The notes: generated by a model not told the origin, from the sequence alone. A DNA stretch of 64,000 bases from Flavobacteriaceae bacterium LSUCC0859 (GCA_022239325.1 JAKOGP010000003.1:62001-126000), one strand, 5' to 3'. Numbered from the stretch's first letter, positions 8,942 through 18,626 are shown. Made by a program: numbers and translations.

Positions 8942-9778
8942 ATGATTGTACTTGGTAAATTTAACACCTTAGAAATTTTAAGAGATACCTCTGTGGGTTT
9001 GTTTTTAGGAGATGGAGATGGTACAGATATCCTACTACCAAACAAATATGTTCCTGAGCAGTGGGAGATTGGAGATAAACTATCCGTATTTTGTTATTTA
9101 GATCATGAAGAAAGACCCGTGGCTACCAATATTGAACCCTACGTTCAAAGAGATTGTTTTGCCCTACTTCGCGTAGTAGAAGTAAATGCTATAGGAGCTT
9201 TTTTAGATTGGGGTTTAGAAAAACACTTGTTGGTACCCTTCAAGGAGCAGCGATCAAAAATGCAAGAAGGTCAGTCCTATGTTGTTTATTGCTATTTGGA
9301 TGAGCTTACTTTTAGATTGGTTGGTTCTAATAAATTAGATAAGTTTTTAGACAACAGTAATGCTGCTTTTGAAGCGGGAGATAGAGTAGAGGCATTGGTT
9401 ACCCGTAAATCAGACTTGGGTTGGGATGTTATTGTAAATAATCAATTCAAGGGGATGGTATATGAAAATGAGGTCTTTAAGCAGATTGCTGTTGGAGACC
9501 GAATGACTGCCTATGTAAAGCAACAACGAGAGGACCACAAACTAGATATTAGTTTACAAGCCCTGGGTGTAGCAGTTTTAGAGCCTTCAGCCAAACAGAT
9601 ACTGACTTTATTAGAGGCTCATAAAGGATTTTTACCCCTCCACGATAAATCGGATCCTCAGGAGATTAAAGCCTATTTGGAGATGAGTAAAAAGGTGTTT
9701 AAAAAAGCCATTGGAACACTTTATAAAAATAGAGAGATTAGGATAAGCACTGATGGTATTTATTTAAACCAAAAGTAA
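8942..9778 (+). CDS. cvfB: CvfB-like RNA-binding protein with S1-type domains
   Basis: 278 residues of the CvfB/YitL family: tandem OB-fold S1-like domains followed by a winged-helix tail. The opening GKFNTLEILRDTSVGLFLGDGDGTDILLPNKYVPE and the second unit CFALLRVVEVNAIGAFLDWGLEKHLLVPFKEQ are characteristic. A third S1-like unit (DRVEALVTRKSDLGWDVIVNNQFKGMVYENEVF) precedes the tail. CvfB of Staphylococcus influences virulence gene expression and binds RNA, but the molecular role is not settled. It is often found inside flavobacterial menaquinone clusters; why is unknown. Four bases separate it from menA, so they are probably co-transcribed. Confidence 0.88.
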   Translation: MIVLGKFNTLEILRDTSVGLFLGDGDGTDILLPNKYVPEQWEIGDKLSVFCYLDHEERPVATNIEPYVQRDCFALLRVVEVNAIGAFLDWGLEKHLLVPFKEQRSKMQEGQSYVVYCYLDELTFRLVGSNKLDKFLDNSNAAFEAGDRVEALVTRKSDLGWDVIVNNQFKGMVYENEVFKQIAVGDRMTAYVKQQREDHKLDISLQALGVAVLEPSAKQILTLLEAHKGFLPLHDKSDPQEIKAYLEMSKKVFKKAIGTLYKNREIRISTDGIYLNQK

Positions 9779-9782
9779 TTGT

Positions 9783-10703
9783 ATGCAGCAGTCTCCTAGC
9801 AAACTTAATATTTGGCTACAAACAGCCAGACTCAGGACCTTACCCTTATCTTTTTCTGGTATTATTTCTGGAGCAGCTTTGGCCCAGTGGAATGAGACCT
9901 TTGATTTTTTTATTTTTTCAATGTGCCTTTGGTGCACACTTCTTTTTCAAGTGATCTCTAACTTTGCTAACGACTATGGCGATGGTGTTAAAGGCACAGA
10001 TAATGAAAATCGGATTGGCCCCAAAAGAGCGATTCAATCTGGTTTATTGAGTGCCTTGTCTCTCAAAAAGGCTATTATTTTATTGTCTATTTTGGCCTTT
10101 GTCTCTGTTATTATCTTGTTAGTTTATGTATTTGGTTGGCATCAGTGGCCATTATTTGTTTTGTTTTTATTTCTTGGAGCTTTTAGTATCTGGGCAGCCA
10201 TTAGGTATACTGTAGGCGATAAAGCATATGGATACCAAGGCTTAGGAGATGTTTTTGTTTTTATTTTCTTTGGGGTTCTTGGTGTAGTTGGAGCCGCCTT
10301 TTTATTTACGCTTCAGGTTCATGCCCTTTATTTTTTACCTGCTCTAGTGATAGGTTGTTTGAGTGTTGCTGTACTCAATTTAAACAATATGAGAGATCAC
10401 AAGAATGATCAAAATTTTGCCAAAAACACCTTGGTGGTCAGATATGGGTATGCCTGGGCAAAAAAGTACCAGCTCTGCCTAGTATTATTGGCCATAACTG
10501 CTTCTGCGCTTTTGTCTTTTTTTACGTATCAGTCTTGGATTCAATGCCTTCCACTATTAGTATTTGTATTTTTAATAGTACATCTCAAAACAGTTTTTTC
10601 CGTCCCCGATCCTAAAAAATTAGATCCAGAGTTAAAAAAAGTAGCTATCCTAACTTTCTTATGGGCTGTTTTATTTATGATTAGTTCTATTAATTTGTTG
10701 TAA
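9783..10703 (+). CDS. menA: 1,4-dihydroxy-2-naphthoate polyprenyltransferase
   Basis: Integral membrane UbiA-family prenyltransferase that attaches the isoprenoid side chain to 1,4-dihydroxy-2-naphthoate to give demethylmenaquinone. The two aspartate-rich motifs that bind Mg and the prenyl diphosphate are visible: NDYGDGVKGTD (about residue 60) and NNMRDHKND (about residue 200). Between and after them lie eight or nine hydrophobic membrane segments. The 306 residues agree with the family. The opening WLQTARLRTLPLSFSGIISGAALA is typical of MenA. The ATG follows the cvfB stop by four bases. Confidence 0.95.
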   Translation: MQQSPSKLNIWLQTARLRTLPLSFSGIISGAALAQWNETFDFFIFSMCLWCTLLFQVISNFANDYGDGVKGTDNENRIGPKRAIQSGLLSALSLKKAIILLSILAFVSVIILLVYVFGWHQWPLFVLFLFLGAFSIWAAIRYTVGDKAYGYQGLGDVFVFIFFGVLGVVGAAFLFTLQVHALYFLPALVIGCLSVAVLNLNNMRDHKNDQNFAKNTLVVRYGYAWAKKYQLCLVLLAITASALLSFFTYQSWIQCLPLLVFVFLIVHLKTVFSVPDPKKLDPELKKVAILTFLWAVLFMISSINLL

Positions 10704-10724
10704 ATTGGAAGCATAAGTTAATAT

Positions 10725-11483
10725 ATGCAGCCTCTTTCGCCCATTCATATACTAGTAGTAGAAGATAATATAGTAGTATCTGATAGCATTAAACGAATGC
10801 TTTCTACTTTAACTTATGAGTTAACAGAAGTTGTGATAGACTTCGAGTCTGCTGTGGTTGCCTTAGCCACAAAACCCATAGACCTAGTTTTAATAGACAT
10901 TGTTTTAGCCACTGATAAAACAGGTATAGATTTGGGGTCACATATTAGATCTACCTATGACATACCATTCATTTTTATAACTTCTAATTCCGATAAAGTT
11001 ACAGTCTCTGAGGCCAAGTTAGTTAAACCCAATGGATATTTAGTGAAGCCTTTTCAAAAGCAAGATCTTTTTACAGCAATTGAAATTGCGCTTTTTAATT
11101 TTCAAGATCACGAGAGTAGGAATGAATTAAAAGCCTCTAAAACAGTTTATAAAAAACTTCCAGAGGGAATTTTAACCGATAGTATATTTATTAAAAAACA
11201 ACATATATACCATAGAATTGCCTTTAATGATATACAGTATATAAAATCGGATAATGTGTACCTTGAGGTGTACACTACTACCCAATGTTTTTTAGTGAGA
11301 TCTACTCTTAAGGACTATTTAAATAAATTACCGCCTCAAACATTTCATAGGGCTCATAAGTCTTATATTGTAAATATCAATCACATAGAGGCCCTAAATA
11401 CAAGGGATGTTGTAGTGGCAGAAAAAACCATTCCAATTTCAAAAGACTTTAAGGATTATTTAATCCGTTCTATGAACAGCTAA
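10725..11483 (+). CDS. LytTR-type response regulator
   Basis: A two-component regulator with a receiver domain (residues 6-125) and a C-terminal LytTR DNA-binding domain (about 150-250). In the receiver, E13-D14 is the acidic pair, D58 (VLIDIVL) the phospho-acceptor, T86 the switch residue and K108 (LVKPF) the conserved lysine. The LytTR part shows IQYIKSDNVYLEVYT and FHRAHKSYIVNINHIEAL. No sensor kinase gene is next to it, so the partner lies elsewhere. It sits between menA and menC with gaps of 21 and 39 bases and may be carried in the same transcript. Whether it regulates menaquinone genes is unknown. Confidence 0.92.
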   Translation: MQPLSPIHILVVEDNIVVSDSIKRMLSTLTYELTEVVIDFESAVVALATKPIDLVLIDIVLATDKTGIDLGSHIRSTYDIPFIFITSNSDKVTVSEAKLVKPNGYLVKPFQKQDLFTAIEIALFNFQDHESRNELKASKTVYKKLPEGILTDSIFIKKQHIYHRIAFNDIQYIKSDNVYLEVYTTTQCFLVRSTLKDYLNKLPPQTFHRAHKSYIVNINHIEALNTRDVVVAEKTIPISKDFKDYLIRSMNS

Positions 11484-11522
11484 AGTCTATTTTTAATTCT
11501 CTTTTCTTTATTTTTATACGCT

Positions 11523-12581
11523 ATGGAGATCAAAGCAACTTTTGCCCCTTACGAACTCAATTTTAAGCAAGCCAGTGGAACCTCTCGAGGGATTTTAAAT
11601 TCAAAAACTTCTTATTTTATAAAGCTTAAAACATCCAATTCAGTAGGTTTTGGGGAGTGTGGTTTACTTAAAGGTTTGAGCTATGACAACCTAGATGAGT
11701 ATGAGGCCAAGCTACAATGGGTTTGTGATCACATTGAATTGGGTGTAGACGCCCTCTGGGAATTGCTAACGGAATTTCCAAGTATACAGTTTGGTGTAGA
11801 ACAGGCTTTTTTATCTTTGAATTCTAGCGAACCTTTTTTGCTTTTTCCCTCAGCTTTTACAAAAGGGGAAGATAAAATATGTATGAATGGATTGGTTTGG
11901 ATGGGATCTGAAGAATTCATGAGACAGCAGATAGATCGCGTTTTAGAAGGCGGTTTTAATTGTGTGAAAATGAAAATAGGGGCTATAGAGTGGGAAAAAG
12001 AATTGCACTTACTCCAAACTCTTAGAAAGAGATATGACAAGAGTACTCTAGAAATAAGGGTAGACGCCAACGGCGCTTTTAATCTAAAATCTGCCCAAAA
12101 AGTACTGGAGCAACTTGCTGTACTTGGAGTGCACTCTATTGAACAACCGATAGGAGCGGACTTCCAAGAAGATTTAGCACTTTTGTGTTCGCAAACTCCG
12201 GTGGCTATTGCCTTAGATGAATCTTTAATTCCATGTATTTCTGCGGAACAAAAAAGCCAACTGTTAGATTTTGTTAAGCCCCAATATATTATATTAAAGC
12301 CTAGTTTTATAGGAGGTTTTAGAGGGAGTGATTATTGGATTTCACTGGCAGAGGACCGAGGTATTGGTTGGTGGGCTACTTCTGCTTTAGAGAGTAATGT
12401 GGGTTTAAATGCCATTTCCCAATGGGTCTATACCAAAGGGAATAATATGCCTCAGGGCCTGGGTACCGGAAGCCTTTATACTAATAATATTTCGTCTCCT
12501 CTATATGTTAAAAATGGCGCCATTGCTTATGAACCAAATCTAGCATGGGACCTTCAAAAAATAGATTCTTTATGTATGTAA
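11523..12581 (+). CDS. menC: o-Succinylbenzoate synthase
   Basis: Enolase-superfamily dehydratase that forms o-succinylbenzoate from SHCHC. The catalytic set is visible in order: KMKIG (acid/base Lys), VDANGAF (metal Asp), SIEQPI (metal Glu), ALDESL (metal Asp) and ILKPSFIGG (second Lys), then SALESNVGLNAI. The 352 residues are normal. The start is the ATG at 11523, and a TATTTTTA stretch lies just upstream. The 3' end overlaps the start of the CPBP protease gene, which suggests translational coupling. Confidence 0.95.
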   Translation: MEIKATFAPYELNFKQASGTSRGILNSKTSYFIKLKTSNSVGFGECGLLKGLSYDNLDEYEAKLQWVCDHIELGVDALWELLTEFPSIQFGVEQAFLSLNSSEPFLLFPSAFTKGEDKICMNGLVWMGSEEFMRQQIDRVLEGGFNCVKMKIGAIEWEKELHLLQTLRKRYDKSTLEIRVDANGAFNLKSAQKVLEQLAVLGVHSIEQPIGADFQEDLALLCSQTPVAIALDESLIPCISAEQKSQLLDFVKPQYIILKPSFIGGFRGSDYWISLAEDRGIGWWATSALESNVGLNAISQWVYTKGNNMPQGLGTGSLYTNNISSPLYVKNGAIAYEPNLAWDLQKIDSLCM

Positions 12582-13465
12582 ATCAAGCTTTTAAGGGACA
12601 ATTGGGATTTTGGAAATACCTTCCCATACCCCTTGCGTTTTTTGGAATGATGGCCCTTAGTTTTGTGGTCATTAAAACCATGAATATAGATGTAACAGCA
12701 CTCATGCAAGAGGCTGTGGCAGAAAAGGGATCGACCACTTTTTTGTTGGAAAACCTGCTTCAGTTTGCCTTAGGCTTATTCATGTTATTGGCTTGGGTAA
12801 AATGGGTGCATAGACAATCTATTGTGAGCCTTACTACCTCTAGACCCACCATAGACTGGTCTAGGGTTTTTCATTCCTTTTTTATATGGGGTAGTCTAGT
12901 GGTGGCAATTACCGTTTTGGGGTATTACTTAAGTCCGGAAAACTACCAATGGAACTTCCAATGGGAGGCTTTTCTGAAGTTGGCTGTAGTGGCTATTTTA
13001 TTAATTCCATTGCAAACTAGTTTTGAAGAATATTTATTTCGAGGGTATATGATGCAGGGACTGGGTGCTTATTTCAAATCTAATGCCATTCCATTTTTTA
13101 CGACCTCTATTTTGTTTGGACTCATGCACATTGGAAATCCCGAAGTGGAAACCTTGGGCTATGGCATATTGGTATATTACATTGGAACTGGTTTTTTCTT
13201 GGGGGCTCTTACCTTATTAGATGAGGGTTTAGAGTTGGCTCTGGGCTTTCACGGAGCCAATAATTTGGTGGCCGCTCTTTTAATTACTTCTAATTGGACA
13301 GCTTTTCAAACAGATTCTATCTTACTAGATATTGCTGCGCCAAGCTTTGATTACACTATTTTCTTAAGCTTGCTGTTGTTTTATCCATTGCTGTTGGTGT
13401 ATTTTTCTAGAAAATACCAGTGGCGAGATATTAAAAAAAGATTATTAGGCAAGCTTGTTGAATAG
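12572..13465 (+). CDS. CPBP family intramembrane glutamic protease
   Basis: Polytopic membrane protein of the CPBP (Abi/CAAX-like) family. The family motifs are present: EEYLFRGY (EExxxR, about residue 165), FGLMHIGN (FxxxH) and a later HGANN. There are about eight hydrophobic segments. I place the start at the ATG 12572, giving 297 residues and a 10-base overlap with menC; an upstream ATG at 12545 would add nine polar residues and a 37-base overlap. CPBP proteins include prenyl-protein proteases and bacteriocin immunity factors. Its role between menC and menE, a common position in this family of bacteria, is unknown. Confidence 0.88.
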   Translation: MYVNQAFKGQLGFWKYLPIPLAFFGMMALSFVVIKTMNIDVTALMQEAVAEKGSTTFLLENLLQFALGLFMLLAWVKWVHRQSIVSLTTSRPTIDWSRVFHSFFIWGSLVVAITVLGYYLSPENYQWNFQWEAFLKLAVVAILLIPLQTSFEEYLFRGYMMQGLGAYFKSNAIPFFTTSILFGLMHIGNPEVETLGYGILVYYIGTGFFLGALTLLDEGLELALGFHGANNLVAALLITSNWTAFQTDSILLDIAAPSFDYTIFLSLLLFYPLLLVYFSRKYQWRDIKKRLLGKLVE

Positions 13466-13466
13466 G

Positions 13467-14558
13467 ATGGAACATTTTGACTCTTTTGTGCACCCCTCAT
13501 TTTCAATATCGGGAAGACCTCACAACAGAGAGTCGCTAAAAAAATATGCTTTAAGCCTTTTGGATTCCCATGAGTCCTGGCAGCAACTTATTGGACAATT
13601 TTTTAGGGATTGGTTAGATCCTAGCCCTCATATACTAATTAAGACTTCAGGAACTACTAAAGAGAGTAGGGGTTTTAAGATGAAAAAGGAGGCACTGGTA
13701 GCCCACGCTCAAATGTCCTGTGATTTTTTTAAACTCCAGCCAAAAGATAGGATTGCACATGTCTTGTCTTCTGATTTTATAGCAGGAAAGATGATATTGG
13801 TTAGGGCCCTTACAAGGGGATTGGATTTATGGTGTTTTAAACCCTCAAAGTCACCCTTAGATGGAGTGGAAGTCTACTTTGATTGGGTGTCTATGGTTCC
13901 TATGCAGCTGGCCCATAGTTTGCCAGCTATGGCTAAAATTAAAAATTTACTCATTGGAGGGGCTCCTATGAGTGAGCAGTTAAAGTCACATGCTTTAACT
14001 GCTGCAACAAGTAGCGGATGTGAAATTTTTGTGAGTTTTGGGATGTCTGAAACTCTGAGTCATATTGCTATAGCTAAATTAGAGCAAAACAAAGCAGTTG
14101 TGTTTAAGACTTTGCCTGGAATTTCTATCTCCATAAATTCCGAGAGCTGTCTTCACATAGAGGCTCCTTATTTGAGTGAGCTAGTGAAAACCTCAGATGT
14201 AGTGGAGTTGGTGGGGACCAATGCATTTAAGTGGTTGGGTAGGTCAGACTATCTCATAAATTCTGGTGGCGTTAAACTACACCCAGAAATTATAGAAAGA
14301 GAATTTTCTTTACATTTTAAGGAATCTTTCTTTTTTTGTGGTATTCCAGATTCCTTACTTGGAGAAAAGCTTTGTCTGGTAGTCTTAGACCAACACAAAG
14401 AGTTAGCACAAGAGCAGCTTAAAAACATTAGGTTTAGTATTCCTTATTACAAGCCCAAATCTATATTGGCAATACCCGATTTTGCGATCACGAGTTCGGG
14501 CAAAATAAAAAGAAAACAAAGCCTCATGGCGGGCTATGAGGAATATTCTTTATCTTGA
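13467..14558 (+). CDS. menE: o-Succinylbenzoate-CoA ligase (short form)
   Basis: AMP-forming ligase of the ANL superfamily that activates o-succinylbenzoate with CoA before MenB. The motifs are ILIKTSGTTKESRGFKM (ATP loop), SFGMSETLSHIA, WLGRSDYLINSGGVKLHP (hinge) and the C-terminal SGKIKRKQ with the adenylation lysine. At 363 residues it is the short form usual in Bacteroidota, lacking about 100 N-terminal residues compared with E. coli MenE (451). The ATG at 13467 lies one base after the CPBP stop; a TTG at 13455 opens the longer frame and was not used. Confidence 0.92.
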   Translation: MEHFDSFVHPSFSISGRPHNRESLKKYALSLLDSHESWQQLIGQFFRDWLDPSPHILIKTSGTTKESRGFKMKKEALVAHAQMSCDFFKLQPKDRIAHVLSSDFIAGKMILVRALTRGLDLWCFKPSKSPLDGVEVYFDWVSMVPMQLAHSLPAMAKIKNLLIGGAPMSEQLKSHALTAATSSGCEIFVSFGMSETLSHIAIAKLEQNKAVVFKTLPGISISINSESCLHIEAPYLSELVKTSDVVELVGTNAFKWLGRSDYLINSGGVKLHPEIIEREFSLHFKESFFFCGIPDSLLGEKLCLVVLDQHKELAQEQLKNIRFSIPYYKPKSILAIPDFAITSSGKIKRKQSLMAGYEEYSLS

Positions 14559-14575
14559 AACCTCAATATATTACC

Positions 14576-15925
14576 ATGATGAAAAAAATCACTTTATTAT
14601 TATTAGTTTGTTTGGTTCACACCGTTAAAGCACAAAATATTCTATCTGTTAGAGATCAGGCTAAACTTATAGATGAAATTTTAGAGGAGCGATTTAATGT
14701 TTTATTGCCAAAGCTCATGGACGCCTCAGAAATAGATATGTGGATTGTTATTTCTAGGGAGTACAACGAAGACCCTGTGATTAGAACTATGTTGCCTGCC
14801 ACTTGGCTAAACGCCAGAAGAAGAACCATTTTAGTTTTTTTTAGGGACCGAACGAAGAATACCATTGAAAAACTTGCTGTGGCTAGATACAATGTGGGAA
14901 AAAGCATTAAAAGTGCTTGGGATAAAGAGAAAAACCCAGACCAATGGGCTAGGCTGGTAGAAATAATAAAGGAGAGAAATCCCTCTAAAATTGGACTTAA
15001 CTTTTCTAAAGATCACAATATTGCAGACGGAATTGTCAAAACAGATTATGAGGAGTTTTTAGAAAGGCTTCCGAGACCATATTCTTCTAAGGTGGTTTCT
15101 GCAGAACCATTAGCAGTGAGTTGGATAGAGACTAGAACACCACGTGAAATGGTTATTTATAATCAATTGGTATCTATTACCCACAACATTATTGCAGAAG
15201 CTTTTTCAGAAAAACAGATTACTCCAGGAGTGACAACAACTACAGATGTAGAGTGGTTTATGCGTCAAAAAGTGAGTGATTTAGGATTGGCTACCTGGTT
15301 CCATCCTACCGTAGACATCCAAAGATCTCAAGAGGCCTTAGTGTCTCATTTATATTCATTTTCTGGAAGGCCAGAAGAAGAGGTTATTATGCCAGGAGAT
15401 CTATTGCATTGTGACTTTGGTATTAGTTATTTGAGGTTAAATACTGACTGTCAAGAGTTGGCCTATGTATTAAAACCAGAAGAAACAGAAGCACCTGATT
15501 TTCTCCGGGCTGCTTTTAAAACTGGAAATCAAGTACAAGACTATCTAACAGACCAAATGATTGTAGGAAGGGTAGGGAATGATATATTAAAAGATGCGTT
15601 ACAGCAAGCTAAAGCGGCCGGTTTAAGACCTGCTATTTACACCCATCCATTAGGTTTATATGGTCACTCCGCTGGAACTACCATAGGCATGTGGGACGCC
15701 CAAGAGGGCGTAGATAAGGCAGACGGTAATGCCTACCCTTTACACCCCAATACCGTGTACGCGATAGAATTAAACAATACCATATATATCCCAGAGTGGA
15801 AAAGAGATATTAGAATTATGTTTGAAGAAGCTGGTTTTGTTGGGGAGCAAGGCTTTAGATATGTAAATGGAAGGCAAAAAGAACTTCTGCTCATACCTAG
15901 GCCAAAGCCTCATCAAGGGAACTAA
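14576..15925 (+). CDS. Secreted M24-family aminopeptidase (Xaa-Pro type)
   Basis: Dinuclear metal peptidase of the pita-bread fold with an N-terminal creatinase-like domain. The metal ligands can be seen as HCDFGISY and LNTDC (Asp pair), YTHPLGLYGHSAG (His), YAIELN and MFEEAG (Glu pair). A signal peptide (MMKKITLLLLVCLVHTVKAQ) predicts export, unlike cytoplasmic PepP. I use the first of two tandem ATGs (14576) to give 449 residues; the TTG at 14555 overlapping menE was rejected because it would spoil the signal peptide. It follows menE by 17 bases and may be the last gene of the operon. Confidence 0.88.
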   Translation: MMKKITLLLLVCLVHTVKAQNILSVRDQAKLIDEILEERFNVLLPKLMDASEIDMWIVISREYNEDPVIRTMLPATWLNARRRTILVFFRDRTKNTIEKLAVARYNVGKSIKSAWDKEKNPDQWARLVEIIKERNPSKIGLNFSKDHNIADGIVKTDYEEFLERLPRPYSSKVVSAEPLAVSWIETRTPREMVIYNQLVSITHNIIAEAFSEKQITPGVTTTTDVEWFMRQKVSDLGLATWFHPTVDIQRSQEALVSHLYSFSGRPEEEVIMPGDLLHCDFGISYLRLNTDCQELAYVLKPEETEAPDFLRAAFKTGNQVQDYLTDQMIVGRVGNDILKDALQQAKAAGLRPAIYTHPLGLYGHSAGTTIGMWDAQEGVDKADGNAYPLHPNTVYAIELNNTIYIPEWKRDIRIMFEEAGFVGEQGFRYVNGRQKELLLIPRPKPHQGN

Positions 15926-15932
15926 TGGGTCA

Positions 15933-17561
15933 TTAAACTTGTAATACCCCCATATTAAAGGCTTCCTTTATTGGGGCATGATTGGCTGCTTCTATACCCA
16001 GAGAAATCCACTTTCTAGTGTCAGATGGATCTATGATAGCGTCTGTCCAAAGCCTGGCAGCAGCGTAATAAGGAGATATTTGTTTGTTATAACGGTCTTG
16101 AATGTCTTTTAGTAATTCTGCTTCCTTTTCTGCTGATATCTGCTCCTTATTTTTTTTGAGTTTGGCCTTTTCAATTTGAAGCAATACCTGAGAAGCAGCA
16201 TTACCACTCATTACCGCTAAGTTGGCACTTGGCCAAGCAACAATAAGTCTTGGGTCGTAGGCTTTACCGCACATGGCATAGTTTCCAGCGCCATAACTGT
16301 TCCCTATAATAACGGTAAATTTAGGAACCACAGAATTACTTACTGCATTCACCATTTTTGCGCCATCTTTTATAATACCTCCGTGTTCACTTTTACTTCC
16401 AACCATAAAACCACTCACATCTTGTAAGAACACAAGAGGAATTTTTTTTTGGTTACAATTAGCGATAAATCTAGTGGCTTTGTCAGCAGCATCTGAGTAG
16501 ATAACCCCACCCATCTGCATTTCACCCTTGGCATTCTTTACTACTGTTCTTTGATTGGCTACAATGCCTACAGCCCAACCCTCTATTCTGGCATAGCCTG
16601 TTAGGATGGTTTTGCCATATCCCTCTTTGTATGGCTCAAATTCAGAATGGTCTACCAAGCCTTTAATTATCTCTAACATGTCATAGGGCTCTGTCCTAGA
16701 CGTTGGAAATTCTGATAAAACTTCTAACATACTCTTCCTTGGAGTTTTTGGAGCAAGCCTACTAAATCCTGCCTGAGGTCTAGCACCTAGTTTATCTATT
16801 AAATTTTTAATTTTATCTAGGGCGTCTTTATCATCTTTGGCTTTGTAGTCTGTAACACCACTAATTTCAGAGTGTGTGGTAGCTCCCCCTAAGGTTTCGT
16901 TGTCTATGGTCTCCCCAATGGCAGCTTTAACTAAATAGCTTCCTGCTAAAAAAATACTTGCTGTTTTGTCTACAATAATAGCTTCATCGCTCATGATAGG
17001 TAGGTAGGCCCCTCCTGCAACACAGCTTCCCATAATGGCAGAAATTTGAGGAATGCCCATACTGCTCATTTTAGCATTGTTTCTAAAGATTCTACCAAAG
17101 TGTTCTTTATCTGGGAATATACTGTCTTGCATGGGTAAATAGACCCCAGCAGAGTCTACTAAGTAAACGATAGGCAGGTTATTCTCCATCGCAATTTCCT
17201 GGGCTCTGAGGTTCTTTTTTGCGGTCATAGGAAACCAGGCTCCTGCTTTAACTGTTGCGTCGTTTGCCACAACTACGCATTGCCTTCCTTTTATAAACCC
17301 AATAACCACTACTACTCCAGCACTGGGGCAGCCACCTTCTGCTTCATACATATCCATAGCAGTTAAGGCACCAATCTCTATATACTCAGACTTTTCGTCT
17401 AATAAGTAGGCAATTCTCTCTCTAGCCGTCATTTTGCCTTTGGCTTTTTCTTTTGCTAATTTATCACTGCCACCGCCTAATGAAATCTTTTGTAATGTAT
17501 TTTCAAGAGATTTAATGTGTTCTTGGTGCACATTTAAATTGGTTTTAGCCTTGGAAGTCAT
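15933..17561 (-). CDS. Acyl-CoA carboxylase, carboxyltransferase (beta) subunit
   Basis: Biotin-dependent carboxyltransferase of 542 residues, which transfers CO2 from biotin to an acyl-CoA. Both crotonase-like halves are present: KMTARERIAYLLD, AGVVVVIGFIKGRQCVVVAND, GSCVAGGAYLPIMSDEAI in the N-half and FLQDVSGFMVG, IGNSYGAGNYAMCGKAYDPR in the C-half. The LGGATTHSEISGVTDY segment and length fit the methylcrotonyl/propionyl-CoA carboxylase group. The substrate cannot be fixed because no biotin carboxylase/carrier subunit gene is next to it. It is convergent with the M24 peptidase gene. Confidence 0.9.
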   Translation of the reverse strand: MTSKAKTNLNVHQEHIKSLENTLQKISLGGGSDKLAKEKAKGKMTARERIAYLLDEKSEYIEIGALTAMDMYEAEGGCPSAGVVVVIGFIKGRQCVVVANDATVKAGAWFPMTAKKNLRAQEIAMENNLPIVYLVDSAGVYLPMQDSIFPDKEHFGRIFRNNAKMSSMGIPQISAIMGSCVAGGAYLPIMSDEAIIVDKTASIFLAGSYLVKAAIGETIDNETLGGATTHSEISGVTDYKAKDDKDALDKIKNLIDKLGARPQAGFSRLAPKTPRKSMLEVLSEFPTSRTEPYDMLEIIKGLVDHSEFEPYKEGYGKTILTGYARIEGWAVGIVANQRTVVKNAKGEMQMGGVIYSDAADKATRFIANCNQKKIPLVFLQDVSGFMVGSKSEHGGIIKDGAKMVNAVSNSVVPKFTVIIGNSYGAGNYAMCGKAYDPRLIVAWPSANLAVMSGNAASQVLLQIEKAKLKKNKEQISAEKEAELLKDIQDRYNKQISPYYAAARLWTDAIIDPSDTRKWISLGIEAANHAPIKEAFNMGVLQV

Positions 17562-17612
17562 AGCGTTATTTTTTATCGTTTAGCAGTTATAAAGATACAT
17601 TCTAATATTGAT

Positions 17613-17620
17613 TAACTTTG
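17613..17620 (+). promoter_or_regulatory. -7 promoter box of the Gfo/Idh/MocA gene
   Basis: TAACTTTG fits TAnnTTTG exactly and lies 40 bases before the ATG in the divergent gap. No good -33 element was found at the usual distance. Confidence 0.3.
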
Positions 17621-17660
17621 TGAAACTACAAACTTAGTCACAAATTTAAATACAATAATT

Positions 17661-18626
17661 ATGACCCAATGGGGAATTATAGGTTTGGGAAATATAGCCC
17701 ATCATTTTGTGAAAGACCTGGCTTTGGTAGCTGAAGCCAAGTTGTATGGAGTGGCTTCTAGATCTGAAGAAAAAGCAAGAGACTTTGCAGTAGAGCATGG
17801 CGCTCAAGCCTACTTTGGAAGTTATGAAGCGTTGCTGGAAGACCCAGAGGTAAAGGTAGTTTATATAGCAACACCACACACGAGTCATCACAAATGGAGT
17901 ATGGCCGCTATCCGAGCAGGTAAACATGTGCTATGTGAAAAACCATTAGGAATGAATCTGGCGGAAGTACTTGAAATGACCCAATTTGCCCAAGAAAATA
18001 ATGTTTTTTTAATGGAGGCTCTATGGACAAGATTTAATCCAAGCATACAAGAAATTGTTGCAAAAATTAAACAAAATCAAATAGGAAAAATACAATATTT
18101 ACAAGCAGATTTTGGTTTTTATGCCATGGATAGAGATCCTTTGAGTAGGGTGTTAAATCCTTTATTGGGAGGTGGCTCCTTATTAGATATAGGAATTTAT
18201 CCTATTTTTTTATCCTATCTCCTATTGGGAATGCCTAAAAACATCCTGGCCTCTGCTACTTATTCCCCCCAAGGTACCGAACTCCAAACCGCTATGATTT
18301 TTGAATACGAAAAAGCAAAGGCAGTTCTGTATAGTGGTTTTACCTCTAAATCTTCCATGGTGGCGCAAATAAGTGGGAGCGAGGGTCTGATATCTATAGA
18401 ATCCAGGTGGCATGAAACCCAGGGCTATCAGTTAGAAAAAGAAGGGGAGGTTCAATCTTTTTCAAAACCTACCACTGGGAGGGGTTATGCTCATGAGATT
18501 CATGCGGTTCATGAGGCCTTAAACACAGGGCAGTTAGAGCAGCCCCAATGGACCCATAAAAATAGCTGTGATTTGGTCCGTTTGTTGGATCAGGTACAAA
18601 AAATCACAAAGACGCCTTTACATTAA
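17661..18626 (+). CDS. Gfo/Idh/MocA family NAD(P)-dependent oxidoreductase
   Basis: 321-residue oxidoreductase with an N-terminal Rossmann fold (WGIIGLGNIAHHFVKDL, the GxGxxA nucleotide loop) and the family's CEKPLGMNLAEVLEM motif near residue 93, where the Lys is catalytic. LLGGGSLLDIGIYPI (about 170) is the conserved substrate-domain GGGxxxDxGxY pattern, common in trans-dihydrodiol dehydrogenase-like members. The substrate, probably a sugar or cyclic polyol, cannot be deduced. It is divergent from the carboxylase gene. Confidence 0.9.
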   Translation: MTQWGIIGLGNIAHHFVKDLALVAEAKLYGVASRSEEKARDFAVEHGAQAYFGSYEALLEDPEVKVVYIATPHTSHHKWSMAAIRAGKHVLCEKPLGMNLAEVLEMTQFAQENNVFLMEALWTRFNPSIQEIVAKIKQNQIGKIQYLQADFGFYAMDRDPLSRVLNPLLGGGSLLDIGIYPIFLSYLLLGMPKNILASATYSPQGTELQTAMIFEYEKAKAVLYSGFTSKSSMVAQISGSEGLISIESRWHETQGYQLEKEGEVQSFSKPTTGRGYAHEIHAVHEALNTGQLEQPQWTHKNSCDLVRLLDQVQKITKTPLH

